A DNA stretch of 64,000 nt from Tenodera sinensis (Eukaryota; Arthropoda; Insecta; Mantodea; Mantidae), in the NCBI GenBank assembly GCA_030765045.1, contig CM060969.1:60710216-60774215 (forward strand), read 5' to 3'. The translations under genes were made by a program, and so were the position numbers. Below are positions 39,400 to 51,618 of this stretch, in pieces (within the stretch, counting starts at the first letter, position 1; every line of letters begins with the position of its first letter). Under the pieces are notes generated by a model, which saw only the letters and a list, made by a program, of their open reading frames with translations, did not search any database and was not told the DNA's origin.

Positions 39400-42300
39400 T
39401 GGAGAGCTGATCTTAGTAGCCGGTTGCACCATCAACTGGGACAGATGGTGTAGAGTCCATATCGTGGAGCAAAAAGGCTGGCTTACGCCTGTCGATAGAT
39501 ACTGCTGCTGACCAAGAGGTGTCTCCACAGTGAAGTACTTCTCAGCATTTTAATTTAACAGGTGAGTCAATTAATAAAACTAAACAACACTTACACTTAT
39601 AATTTTCCGGAACGCGTTTTGGAGGTTAACTTTCCTCCATTATCAACCGGGTTATAACAAAACTGCTTTCAAACTTTAAGAAAGGAAGATACTTCTCAGC
39701 ATGTTTAAGTACTCGATGGTCCATTGTAGACTGGCTGGAGAAGTTTCCCCACTGCATCCTGTAGGAATGTGATGAAGCCATAAGCTATGGGTGGATGAAA
39801 ACAGATTTTGCAGAGTGATGACAAATGCTGACTGACTTTAGTGATCCTATGTGTTGCTTCAGATTGAAGAAAAAAGAAGGGATGTCACATGCCACTGACG
39901 TTGAATACAGGAAATCAGATGGAAGCTTGATAGTAACACCATTGGTCATTTCTGCTGGAGTGATATTATGTTCTGGTATTACATAAGAACGGAGGCCCAA
40001 TAAGATGGAGGGCAAGTGGTTGACCCAGTCATCTGAAAGGCGGACTCTTAAGGCTGCCTTGAGATTGCGATGCCAACGTTCAACTTTCCCATTTGATGCT
40101 GGATGGTAAGCGGTAGTTTTAATGTGCTGTATACCCAAGGCTTTTGTGACATTGGCGAACAGCTGGCAGTCGAATTGTCTTTCTCTGTCGGTAGTGATAA
40201 TTTTAGGTAGCCCAAAACGTGCAATACAAGATAGCAAGAGAGAACTTGCCACAGATTCTGCAGTGATGTCTTTAGTGGTACTGCTTCTGGCCAGCGTGTG
40301 AATCTGTCTATTGTTGTAAGCAGGTACATAAAGCCTTGACAACAAAGTAATGATCCCACTATATCCACATGGATATGAGAAAATCATTCACTGGCTTGAC
40401 TAAATGTTCCAGTAGGACTACTTGTGTGTCTGTAAACTTTTGCTCGTTGACAAGGGATACTGGTTTTGGCCCACAGTTTTACATCTTGAGTGAAGGCCAA
40501 ACAAAACGCTGCCGGACTTGGTCCACTGTTCTTTTGATACCTGGGTGAGCTAAGTCATGTAATGCGTGGAAGACTTGTTTTCTGTAGGTAGGTGGAACGT
40601 AAGGTCTGAGTTTATTTGTAGAATTGTCACACACCAACTCAGACCCATCAGGTAACACCATCGTGGTGAATTTCAAAGAACAGGACTCTGAAATCTTGAG
40701 ACTTTCCAGTTCTGGATCATTCTCTTGTAACCTTGCAATATCTTCGTATGAAATGCCTGCTGGCAATACAATGTCTGCAATCCTGAAACATGTGTCGGCC
40801 GGAATATTACATACCCCTGGAAGATACTGGATATCAGTAGTTAACTGAGCAAGGTAGTCAAGATGCCGAAGTTGCCTGAGAGTAGCTGTGTCCAAGCGTT
40901 GCTTGAAGGCAAAAGTTAATGGTCTGTGGCCTGTGAATAACGTGAACTGCCTGCCCTCTAGCAAGTATCTGAAGTGCTTCACTGCCGAATAGGCCGCTAA
41001 TAGTTCACGATCATAGGTGCTCTAGTTGCGTTGCGTTTCAGTGCGGGATTTGGAGAAGAATGCAAGTGGCTCTGGTGTTTCGCGTCTCATTTGCTGAAGC
41101 GAGGCTCCTATAGCGTGGTCGGAAGCGTCGACCATTAAAATTAAGGGAAAATCAGGTGAAGGATGAGCGAGTTGTGCTGCGTTAGCTAGATCTTCTTTCA
41201 ACTTGCTGAATGATTGATCAGCCATTTGATTCCAAACAATTTCTTCGCGTTCGTGCATAAATCAAACGGGGGTTGTTGAGTTTCAGCTGTGTGGTAAAGA
41301 GCGTCGATAGAAATTCACAAGTCCCAAAAATCTTCGAAGCTCTGTCACTGTTGTAAGTCGTGGAGTCTTTGATGACTTGCACTCTGTCCGCCAATGGCAA
41401 CAATCCTCGATTACACACAAGATAACCCAAAAATGATATTTCCGTCACCCCAAATGTACACTTTTCCACATTAATGTTAAGGTTTTGCTGATCTAGGCGT
41501 TCTAATAGTTGCTGTAGATGGATCATGTGTTCTTCTTCTGATGGTGTTGCCAGTATGTCGTCTAAGTATGAACAGACAAAAGGCAAATCCTGTAAAACAC
41601 CATGAATTTAACGTTGAAATGTCTGTGCGACATTGAGTAGTCCAAAGGGCATCTTCACAAATTCAAGAAGACCGAATGGAGTAATAATAGCTGTCTTCGG
41701 AATGTCTTCTGGAGCAACAGGAATGTGATGGTAAGCTCTAATGAGGTCAACCTTAGAAAAAATAGTTTTGTCATAAAGTTTGCAGTTAAAATCCTGGAGT
41801 AGAAGTGGGTAGCAATCTGCTACTGTGCTGGCATTTAGTGCTCGATAATCACCACAGTGGCGCCACGTTCCATCTTTCTTTGGAACTAGATGGAGAGGGC
41901 TTGACCAGCAGCTTTTTGAAGGTCGGCAGATACCAAGGTTGATCATTTCTTGGAATTCAAGTTTGACCTGAGCTAGTTTATCTGGTGGTAGCCATCTTCC
42001 TCGAGCATGGAGTGGGGGTCCTGTAGTGGTGATTGTATGGTGAACAGTAGCTTCAGGAGAACTGAAATTAGGCTTTTCAGCGAGGAGGTTAGGGTATCTC
42101 TTCACTAAATCACGATATTTGTGCTGTGGATCAATCAGGAACATTGAATTGTGGTTTGTTATGCTTATGAAACCTGTGCTTGAGACCAGAGTTTGCCTGT
42201 CGAGCAACTGCTTTGATTTAATGTCTAACAAGAGGCCGAAGTAACTCAAAAAGTCTGCTCCAATAATAGGTTGGCGAACATCAGCTAGAAGAAATGCCAT

Positions 42301-42420
42301 GGAAATCTTCTCCGAAGGTCTAATTCAAGGTTAAGAAGGCGTTCTCCATAAGTGTGTATTATTGAACCGTTTGCTGCGCAGAGTTGTCGCTTCTGAATGC
42401 TTTGCGTTCTAGTGCAGTTT
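39400..42420 (-). pseudogene. Ty3/gypsy pol remnant 2 (protease end, RT, RNase H, integrase)
   Basis: Minus-strand frames in order: FLLADVRQPIIGADFLSYFG (protease C-terminus), SPLHLVPKKDGTWRHCGDYR, FSKVDLIRAYHHIPV, FGLLEFVKMPFGLLNVAQTF, CSYLDDILATPSEEEH (catalytic YLDD), VDASDHAIGASLQQ (RNase H), HDLAHPGIKRTVDQVRQRFV (integrase zinc region), DRERQFDCQLFANVTK and TTAYHPASNGKVERWHRNLK. It ends near 39410 with VSIDRRKPAFLL. The protease active site and LTRs are missing. Frameshifts fall near 41600, 41230 and 40390. It is tail to tail with remnant 1 but of a different family. Confidence 0.88.
39549..39689 (-). mobile_element. Short Penelope-like insert in gypsy remnant 2
   Basis: A 141-bp insert flanked by the 13-bp duplication TACTTCTCAGCAT (39536-39548 and 39690-39702). 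Read on the minus strand it contains TTGATAATGGAGG, a short loop, then CCTCCAAAACGCG. This is the same geometry as the hammerhead-like core at 34585, with core bases altered. It interrupts the last codons of the gypsy polyprotein. Confidence 0.65.
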
Positions 42421-42671
42421 GTTTTTTCTTTCCTTGGCTAAGAGCTCTATCGGAAGCTATACGGCCACACTGACTGTATCACAGATTATACCAGATGATC
42501 GACTCTGTGTTAGAGGATGATGTCACAAATGGCGCTGATGTCGCTACCTTTCACCGCGGCACCGGCACGAACTAACGATCCGTCGATAATGGAGTACGTC
42601 TCTATATCGACCGAGCAGCCCTACATCCGTCCCTCCTTCGTGCCTATTCCGCGCCAAAATCAAATGCCGAA

Positions 42672-42879
42672 TTTCTTTCTTTCGAAATCACAATTCGCGC
42701 ACTCGTGAATTGTTTCCGACACATTTTAAATTTTCACATATTAGCCTAATATGCACTACATGAGCTACATGATTCTTGTCCATGTAGCTGATGTAATGCA
42801 TATTATGCTAATATGTGAAAATTTGAAATGTGCTGTAAACAATTCATGAGTGCGCGAGATGTGACTTCGAAAGAAGTTC
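42672..42879. repeat. Imperfect palindrome (fold-back element), 208 bp
   Basis: Arms of about 98 bp: CTTTCGAA...GCGCACTCGTGAATTG on the left against CAATTCATGAGTGCGCGAG...TTCGAAAG on the right, centred near 42776. About 85-90% paired. No coding content. It looks like a small fold-back MITE or an old cruciform-prone insert. No target duplication identified. Confidence 0.8.
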
Positions 42880-43682
42880 AATCAATTCCTGAATATGAGA
42901 TTGGCAAGAAGAAGCCACTTCTAAACTTGACATTTTTTTCTATGTATGAATATTTATGTCTTCAATTAATCACAGCTTTAGTAACCTGATGGAGAGTGTA
43001 ATATCACACAAATTGTTGAGATTATGCAATATATTTTTATTTTATTTCTCTCAAGAATTTCAAAGCTTACAGCAATTATAAGTCCACATTGGGCTAATGG
43101 CAGAGGAAAACAGGAAAGGATAGCACAAGGTTAGGTGTAATGCAACTTTTTTTGTACACAGTAAATTAGTAATAATGTTAAAACAAACTTCTGAAAGATA
43201 ACCTTAGTGACCAAAAAATAAAAAAACTAAATAGATTCTAAATGAACATACACCAACAACTATGTACAAAAAAACCAGCACTATTTCAAATAGAGAACAA
43301 ATGCCTATGTTTAATAAGAGTTTGAAAAGCAATTACACTTTAATATGTACATTATTTTCTGCACAAGTTTATAAAAGAATGTATTAACAGAAAGACCTGA
43401 AATTTGAGATTGTCTCTATGGCATTCATAGATTATAAAATGTTTAAAATTAGTGCATGAGACAGTGTCAGCAACCAAGCAGTATGAAAAATATACATAAT
43501 ACATATAATGCTATCCATGGTAGGTGCTGCCAAATCCAATTATGCTCTCCTGAAACAAACAACAGGAAACAGTGCAAATAATTCATCAGTATTTCATATA
43601 GTTCATTTCAAAACAATATCGAGTCCCATCGTAATCAAAATTTAGTTTGGTACAATTTGCTACTCTGAGTGCATATTCTATA
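42880..43682. other. AT-rich interval, no gene seen
   Basis: No recognisable coding or repeat boundary. The last bases, GTACTAC at 43683-43689, are the flank of P-like copy 2. Confidence 0.5.
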
Positions 43683-43689
43683 GTACTAC

Positions 43690-46075
43690 CAGAGCGTTTA
43701 GAAGGAGAAGTGTGATCACTGCTGTAGTTCATGTGTTCCGCCGCACAGATGGCAGTGCAACTGTTAGTGCGGTACAATGCTAATACAAACACTAGCGTTT
43801 AGCAGGAAATTCACCTGGAAAAGTAGCAAAGGAGAAGAATAGTGTCGTTTAACAATAACTAATTCACACATGCACATTCTGACAGTCATTCACAGAAATT
43901 CAAGACAATAATGTTACCACTAGAATGCAAAATGGCATTAAAGGAATGAAGTAAAATATAATTTCCTGTGAATGAAGAGCTAACTTTGCTGCAAGAATAG
44001 TACAAGCCACTTGTATTTCTATTGTATCTTGATTTAACTTGGCTGTCAGTAGGTATTTCAGTCCATTTCTCCACAAATGTAATGTCCTTTCAGAAGTAAA
44101 AGTATTCTGTTCTTCATTAAGAAGTGATTTCCAACTCCTAAGTATATCGACTTTGTTTGATCCTTTGTACAGCCCATTTATAGGCAGTGGTGCATTTAAT
44201 ATATCTACGAGGCTCTCTGGTGAATTGTTCCGTTTTTTCACTTCCTTCGAATCCAGCAAAGTGTGTCTCCCGGAAGAATTTAATACTATCAGCCACAGAT
44301 CGGCTAAACAGCTGGAAAGCAAGCCTCACATTATTTTTTTAAAATGTTAATATGAATGTTGATATGAGCTTTCGTAAGTTTGGGGCAGACTCTCATTCTC
44401 GAAAACTGAGAACAAGTATCAGCTTCATAAAGGCCTCTATAGCACAGAAAATGTACGTTTTCATTGCTGTAAGAAACTTCGTAGTTTTTGTGCACATTAT
44501 TTCTTATGCATTTAATTATGTGCACAAAGTCTGAGAAAGCCCAAAATCACCTGCTTGTATGGGTAGGATGGGCTACCGAACATTTAACATTATTACGTTT
44601 GCCACATACTCCCAAACAGTTCCACAGTTGCTTGTTAGATTGCCTCCCGTCTGATGTAAAACCAAGTATTCTAGCTCCTGAACCTTCCAGTTGAATGATA
44701 ACCTGCATTAAAATTTGTGCCAAAATGCCCCCTGGAGTTGCGTTTCTACTTGCGTAGATAGCTACAGGTTACACCCAATTATACAATAAAGGGACATACA
44801 TAAATACCAGGACATGATTGGCCAATTCATTTTTACTTTTATCGGGGGTTAAATCCCCCAAATCCACAAACCCATCCACTTTCAAAGAATTAGAATCAAA
44901 TCGAACTTCTTCTCTTAACTTAACTTCGTCAAAAATTAAAATTCCACATCGTTCGTTTTCATTCTTATGCTTTAAAAATTCAGATATTGCATTTACAGCA
45001 TGGATATTAATGCCATAAGGACATTTAAGACCTTTGATTAACTTTCTTAAATGTGATTCTGATGGAAGGGGAGGTAGATTGTGATTTAAACAATGTCTGT
45101 ATCCTTTGGGTGACTTGATTTTTAAAAGCAGGCTATCTAAAAGAAATTCTTCATTATATCTCATGCCTTTCTTTTTAGTTACCTTTGATCTTTTGAAAAT
45201 TGTATCAACAACAATTTTTTGTTTTTTACTTAGGCATTTTGTTCCATCAGATTCATCTATATTGCTACTACTTCCATTTACTTTCCTTTTAAGTACTTGA
45301 ATCTTGGCATTGGCTATTTTCAATTGGCTTTTTAGTCTAATTATATTACGCTGCTGTTGCTTTAACTTTTTCTTTAATAGGTCTACTTTATTATTAAAAT
45401 GTCTACTGGTATCCCCTGTGAGGGGAAGATTAACAGTCGTATTTTGAAAGCCTTCTGCATGGTTCCCACTATCTTCTAAATTGGTATCTCTTTCAACCCT
45501 TTTTGATGGTCGCTGTGAAGGAGGTTTACGGGAGTGTATTGACCGTGATAAGTATTTAGGAAGATTAGGAAAAAGATGTGGAACTGCATGAGGCATTAAC
45601 TTCCATCTTTGCCTTGCAATCTCTACATTTTCTCCATTAACTACAAACTTGTCTAACTTTATCAAAAGCTCTTCTGGAAAATGTAAATCACACACGTAAC
45701 TATTAGATGAAAGGCACTTGTCCTCTCTTGGTATGGCCCTCTCCCATTTAGAAAACAGTAGTTTATCTTTTGGAGGTGTAAAGAAATGTTTACCTTTAGA
45801 TTTGTCATATCCAGATCTACAACCAGGCACGAAACACATAGGCATGTCGATTATTTCTATAAATACACAGTTTCATAAAAATTAACAACAATTCATCGCA
45901 CTGTAACAAACAGAGCAACCATACACAACAATACTTCAATGCAATGGCCAGCGAAACGTGCTGTAAATAGCCGCACTAACGACTTTGCTGCCACCTGACG
46001 GAGGCGCCAGGTAGCTCTTGTATAATCATAAGGAAGAGCTGTGGAGTGATCACACTTCTCCTTCTATACGCTCTG
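43690..46075 (-). mobile_element. P-like DNA transposon, copy 2 (inverted)
   Basis: Same 2,386-bp length and 31-bp inverted ends as copy 1, in opposite orientation. Flanks are GTACTAC (43683-43689) and GTTATTG (46076-46082). These are the reverse complements of copy 1's left (GTAGTAC) and right (CAATAAC) flanks respectively. Only isolated differences were seen against copy 1, for example Pro for Leu in NHNLPPLP and Ala for Thr in the 3' part. Confidence 0.93.
44769..45845 (-). CDS. THAP-domain P-element transposase, truncated (copy 2)
   Basis: The 358-residue twin of the copy 1 product, with the same THAP Cys4/Cys9/Cys52/His55, coiled coil, Asp306 and premature TAA. One amino-acid change was seen (Leu to Pro near residue 260). 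The disrupted downstream half continues at 43900-44766 with the same lesions. Shared lesions at near-zero divergence mean a very recent common source or homogenisation by the recombination proposed for this pair. Confidence 0.85.
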   Translation of the reverse strand: MPMCFVPGCRSGYDKSKGKHFFTPPKDKLLFSKWERAIPREDKCLSSNSYVCDLHFPEELLIKLDKFVVNGENVEIARQRWKLMPHAVPHLFPNLPKYLSRSIHSRKPPSQRPSKRVERDTNLEDSGNHAEGFQNTTVNLPLTGDTSRHFNNKVDLLKKKLKQQQRNIIRLKSQLKIANAKIQVLKRKVNGSSSNIDESDGTKCLSKKQKIVVDTIFKRSKVTKKKGMRYNEEFLLDSLLLKIKSPKGYRHCLNHNLPPLPSESHLRKLIKGLKCPYGINIHAVNAISEFLKHKNENERCGILIFDEVKLREEVRFDSNSLKVDGFVDLGDLTPDKSKNELANHVLVFMYVPLLYNWV

Positions 46076-46082
46076 GTTATTG

Positions 46083-48200
46083 TATAAAGGTCCTGCAATA
46101 ATTACAGCAACACAAACACACTTTCGAACTATTGGATAGGAAAACTAATAAATGTACTGGCAGATGGCATAAACAGCTTCTGAGACCTTATCGTGAATCC
46201 TTAAATATTCCTGAGAGCATGTAAACGGTGTGAGTTTCCTGAGAATGTTTAGAGCGTGAATGTACAAATCTGATTATGTTTAAAAAGAAATTGTAAATAG
46301 ACGTAAGAAAAACAACCAAGTGAAAGCGGAAGTGCACCAAGTGAAGTGGAGTGAAAGAGAGAATAGCGTTTCTATAAAACAAAAACAATCTGAAGCAGCA
46401 AAGACTTTTGCAACATATTATATAGAAGCGGAAGATAAAAGACAGGAAATATGTAAATAATAGTAGATAAGATAACTACAATAATAGCGTAGAAGATAAT
46501 TGTAACCATGAAAAAAGGGGTATAATTATGTATATTTATTGATTGTGAATTTTGTATAAACGTTTTCATTTCAATTATGTGAAGGGTAATTTATATATGT
46601 ACTATCAATGTTTACAGCAAGAACACAACTGTGTCAGAATTGTAAAGTAAATTTTATAGTAACCAATTGTTAAGGTTTGCCGATCAATCGCGGAATTTTT
46701 TTGAAGGAAATTGCTTTCGGGCTAGACAAAAACATTGCAATATTACTGTATAATATAATATGACAATGTCTATGGGGGGGGGGGGGTCATTTGAAGCCGA
46801 AATTATGAATGCAATAGTTATTAAAATAATCTGAGAAGAGTGGCAGAATTAAATAATCAAGAAATATTTAAAAACAAATCATCGCATGTATAAAAGGTAC
46901 AGACATGGGAATATTGTTCACTGTTAAAATCGTGAGAAAGGCACGGAATGTTACAGTCAGGTAATTAGTGCCAGGCACTAGGTAACCCGGTTAAAACCCG
47001 CGGGACCAGTTTCCTGGAAATCGGCGAGTGCCAATGCACTGAACCAGGAAAAGAAGGTGAGGTGTACTTAAGTGAAACCACACTGGCAGTGTAAGTGTAC
47101 AAATGGAGTTTGGCGCGAAAACTTAAGGAGTAGATGAGGGGCAAATTGCGAGGTGACCTAATAGCGCTAACGCGGAGAGTTTTTACTTGCCTGTTGGACG
47201 CCCCAGTGATCGGGTCAGTCACGCATACTGGCCTTCCGGACGCCCTAGTGTGCGGGCGAGACATATATACTTGCCTTGGAGTCGTCAGAGGAGTCACACA
47301 TACTTGCATTTTAGTGTGCCTGGCAGTCAACTTTACATTCTACAGTGAGTAATCTTCGGTCTCAGTAAAGATGCAGTAACAACGTAATAATCTTAACAGT
47401 GATCGGCAAATCTTAAACATTACTTCGATCAATAATAAATTAGTTTCAACGAGATTTCTGGGCTTTTATATGAAATCACTCACGCATACCCAGAAATTAA
47501 GGTCCATGCGGAGTAACCGCGGCGCAGAAACCAACGTGAGAAGCAGCATTTCACTTACTATAGCGAAACAATATTTTGCTTCACATGCCGCATCAAACGT
47601 GGAGCTGGGAATTCCCTTCTACGAGGTCTTCGAGTGAGAAGCAGTAAATTCTGCTTCAAAGTTTACTCAGGCCAGGAAATTCACAACAGCTGATAGTGTA
47701 GTTAAAATAGTAATTGTAATTTAATACTATTCAAAAAAGTGATTTGAAAATTCTCGACTGGGTGTGCAAAAGCAGTTAGGTAAAAAAATATCGAAAATGA
47801 GTTCTCCACAGCCTTTGAAGTACCTAATTTTGTGTGCCCTACTCATGTGTTTAATCGGTTAAGTCATATCACTTATAATAGCCGAGTAACATGAGTGTGC
47901 TTTGCATGGTATGTCATGAAGTCATCAGTTGTGCGTGTGCAAAGACGGTCAAGTCTCTCACTTTTGACTTGGCTTATTTTACACCATCGAACCAGCAGTG
48001 CAAAATTGGTTAAGTCAGTAATATAGCTTACTTAACCTGCTATGCACTCCAAATTTAAATGACTTATCCAACTTGACACTACACCTATCTGGTGACTGAG
48101 TATTTATTTTCAATGCACTAATATGAAGATTGAGTAATGCAAAACAACTAACTCTGACTTGTCAACAATACACATGAAAAACTAAAGTATTACAGCTCTG
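46083..48200. other. No gene seen; minor low-complexity features
   Basis: AT-rich. A 12-G run occurs near 46774. At 47165-47310 there is a short degenerate tandem pattern (ACTTGCC or ACTGGCC, then GGACGCCC and AGTG), perhaps part of an old LTR. No reading frame with family features and no confirmed LTR ends. Confidence 0.45.
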
Positions 48201-48204
48201 TATA

Positions 48205-49275
48205 TCATTTCAGTAAAAACACAGAGAAACCAGTTGCCATCTCGTGTCACTTTAACTACTTATATGAAGAATATTTAAGTGCTCTTCCTGGACAACATGT
48301 TGGTAGGAGGATATACGAAACCATTTTTGATGATCTTGAACTACAGAAAACAAATGTGGATGCATACCAGACATGTGACAGACTTAAGCTGAAGATAGAG
48401 ATCTCTGAAGGCGAAAAATACTTGAGTAAGAGATGCACCAAGAAAGGGTTGACCTGTCAGGTCACTCTCAAGAAATGATAAGGAAAGCCATGACATTCAA
48501 CTTATAACAATACTTGTCTCCAGCAGTCAGTAGGTCCATTGCCTTCTATAAAAGACAGCTATGGAGCTAAAACTTAAAGTTCACTGCTGTGATGACAAGC
48601 AAGCATACTGTTTCATGTACCACAAGAGACAACCTAAAGAGACAATTAATTTAAACAACTTCATCTAGATGTAAAAAAATAGCTTATATATTCCGATGTC
48701 TGCCAAAGGACAAAACATAAACGGTCACATTGCCAAAATGTGTATGGTTGCACTTCAGAAACACCCAATCCCCCAATCTATTGACCACTAATTCCTAAAT
48801 TTGGTTATAAACACATGGAGAGTGATGGAGATCCTGCGGTCATAGAAAAAAAGAAATGGAAGTATCGCGTTCCTAGTCATCATCCTCACTATTGGATGCA
48901 ACTCGTTGGTTTATCAGGAAAAAACAAGCCTTTGTGGTCAGTGATATGTCTAAAGAGGACCTTTATGACTTTCAGCATTGTTGGGAAAAGAACTCGTGCT
49001 AAGAACGATTGATATAACTAGATAACAGATCGCTTGGAAGGATATGCAGTGGTTCTGTTTTCAAAAGGTTTCCTTCGGGCAATTATTTCTCAAGTACAAG
49101 TTGAGGAAAGATGATGGTTTCAGATTTGCCAGTTTCTCAGAAGAGGGAATAAACCTGCAGGTATCAAACCTTTAAGAAGTATTCTCCAAATACAGTAAAC
49201 CTAGGAAAAATAGGACTTGCTGGAACTACTTTCATTTATTTCGGCCACATTCTGGGAATTATAGAGCATTGAAAA
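48205..49275 (+). pseudogene. Transposase-like gene of the DUF7869 type, decayed
   Basis: Fragments in several frames: GRRIYETIFDDLELQKTNVD and QTCDRLKLKIEISEGEK (48297-48420), then FYKRQLWSLNLKVHCCDDKQ (48540-48600), then FLNLVINTW with MESDGDPAVIEKKKWKY (48798-48860), then LRKDDGFRFASF and FSKYSKPRKN (49100-49215). This order (TCD-x-L-K, FYKRQLW, ESDGD, then a KP-rich end) is the pattern I know from arthropod proteins annotated as DUF7869 transposase-like. Stops and frame changes throughout. The family label is from memory and unverified. Confidence 0.5.
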
Positions 49276-49562
49276 TATCTGCGTCCTTAGTGTACTTCCA
49301 AATACTGATACCAACGTCGACGTTGAGTGAAGAATGTGTATTTATTATTCATTATATTTTGGATGGTGAAAACAATTTCATGGAAATTTGACGCAAGTGT
49401 ATGACATTAAAGTCATAATAATAAAGCGTCTTGTTTCTTTAGCGTTACGTTATATTTTGCCAAGTTCATTAAATTTAACAACCTTTTATAAAAGGCTAAA
49501 AATATAATATTTACTATGCGATTATAAGACATTATTTTCAAATACCACACTGATATCGCGGT

Positions 49563-49880
49563 TGTCTCCTTAGTGCGGTGGTAGCGCTTCTACTTACCAA
49601 GCGAGAGACCAAGGTTCGATTCCCGGTACCAGCGTGGGAATTTTCTTCCACTGCGAGCCTTGACACGGAGTGCACTCAGCCTCGTTAGGTCCTTGAAAGA
49701 CCAATCGAGGAACTACTTGATTGAAAAGTTGGGTCCTGATTGTGTAGACTGCATAACCAGCCGGGAGGAACCAGGGTATTGAGCACTAGTACCGCACGGG
49801 CGCCTGTGGTAGTTAGAGGTAGGGGACGCAGCGGCTAGGCGGTAAGGGCTGTTGCGCCTTGGGTAATTATTACTACAGTG
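49563..49880 (+). mobile_element. tRNA-derived SINE
   Basis: Head contains TAGTGCGGTGGTAGCGC (A box) and GGTTCGATTCC (B box) spaced as in a tRNA. A roughly 250-bp body follows, with GGAACCAGGGTATTGAGCAC and ending near GGGTAATTATTACTAC. It lacks the 3' acceptor pairing of a genuine tRNA gene. Confidence 0.75.
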
Positions 49881-50517
49881 ACATGTCTTGTTTCATTATC
49901 CTTGTACTATTTTTATGCTGTCATTTTCTCAAGTTCTGTTAAATGTGAGTTCTATATAAGTATGGTGGTATTTCATCCCCATGGCAGCTACAAGAATTGA
50001 TTACATATTTAAAAATACAATTTCATTGTATATTCTTGTGATAAACCATAAATCTTCCACTGAAACCATCTCGTAAACTTGTGTGGGAGCGGATATGTCA
50101 AAATGCACTGTGAAAAGTCACGCATCCACCCTCCAACCCTTCAGATAATCCTCAGATAAGCGATGAAGATTTATAGGAATTGAAGCAACCTGATGTATAC
50201 ATTTACGGTATTAGCCAACAATTTTTTTTTCTTTTTTTTTTTTTTCTTTGCAAAATGTGTAGAATTTTGGCACATAAGGGATTTGGGAAATTGATTGTAA
50301 TCTTTAATTTAGTTTTTCTCATTATAAGATTTTTTGACTTAACCGCTTTTGCATACCCAGTCGAGAATTTTCATAAAAAAAGTTTGGAAGAAATTTCGAA
50401 TTGAGAAATTTTAAAAAAGATTTCAAATTAAAAATGTTGAAAAGCATTTGAATAGAAAAATTTCAGACTAAAAAATTAAAAATAAATTATAGTTTAAAAG
50501 ACACCTTTTATAACAAA
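49881..50517. other. AT-rich interval, no gene seen
   Basis: Contains T runs near 50221-50246. The small frame around 50180-50404 is low-complexity Phe-rich and is not credible as a gene. Confidence 0.5.
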
Positions 50518-50587
50518 CCGAACTAAAAGTTGGAAAACAATTCTTAAGTATGAAGAGTTTGTTCTATAGCGAAACAAAGTCAACTAG

Positions 50588-50850
50588 TTCATTATATTTC
50601 AAAATTCTGAAATACGTTTAAAATAAAAACTCATTTATATTAACAACATAATAAATTCTATTGTAATAAAGCGCGGGGTGTTTGTCATCAAATGTTATAA
50701 ATAGTTCATTGGTAGCTATTTATAAAAGTAAATAATAATTATGATAAAAATATCTAAAAAGCACCCCACGCTGTTTTACAATAAAATTTATTATTTTGTG
50801 AATATAAATGAGTTTTTATTTTAAACGTATTTCAAAATTTTGAAATACAA
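50588..50850. repeat. Fold-back MITE-like repeat
   Basis: Inverted arms of about 100 bp: TTTCAAAATTCTGAAATACG...GCGCGGGGTG on the left against CACCCCACGC...CGTATTTCAAAATTTTGAAA on the right. The spacer is AT-rich. It is present only on the left side of the large palindrome. Confidence 0.75.
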
Positions 50851-51618
50851 CGAACTATATAGCGTTTCACTCTTAGAAGACAGTATGGAGTTAAATGGGA
50901 CATCTCTGTCTCTATCTAGCGCATACAAGTTGCCATTAGCCGCGTCCTTTTCTACCCTCGCTCTGTTGCCACATTCCTAATAGCATGGTATAAATATTCA
51001 TTTGTTATAAATTTCAGGTTTGAACACATTATCCTATGCAGAATTTTTTTCTCTATCAGGTTATATCCTTTTCAGAGTCATTATACATTTCTATAGGTCC
51101 AAATTTCTTCAGAAAACGTTTTTTTTTCAATAGAAGCCCGATATTTGCTGTTTCTACACTCATCACGCACTAACTAACAAACTAACTGCTAGAATGCATC
51201 TATATTTTTTTCTTAGGTAGAGTAAACTATAGTGCTACTACCTGCCTACTTTGAATTCTCTATGTTTACCCAGTTAAGGGTTATAATTTTTTAAATTAAA
51301 TGTTTTCGGAAAATTTTATATCTGTGCACTGCAAAAGTTACGCAGTGTGAAACTTTTTTGTTATTGAGTTTACATCAGGGAACCAGCGAGAACAAATGTT
51401 GAGGAAGGTTGGAGAAGGTTTTTAAAATAAACCAAAAGGCAGTAACCTCTTTCTTTTATCCAATAAGGCAAACAAAAGGTATTCATCTATTCAGCGTCAG
51501 GCCTGACACAGAAGATAGTATAAGGAGCAGCACTAACATTAGTTCGAAAGAAGCCGTGTGTGTAACTGTGAGCTGTTATTGCGTTATTTGTTTAATATTT
51601 TTGTAAATATTTGTAGTT

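Noticed and set aside
4502..46082. Composite transposon bounded by two P-like elements
   Set aside because: The outer flanks GTAGTAC and GTTATTG do not match as a target duplication, while the crosswise matches fit inversion.
46083..48200. Possible LTR with primer binding site near 47300-47550
   Set aside because: No second LTR, no TG...CA ends and no convincing tRNA complement could be located.
49571..49642. Functional tRNA gene with A and B boxes
   Set aside because: Acceptor-stem pairing and a proper 3' end are lacking and a SINE body follows; the same holds at 36450-36527, 38760-38830 and 58300-58377.
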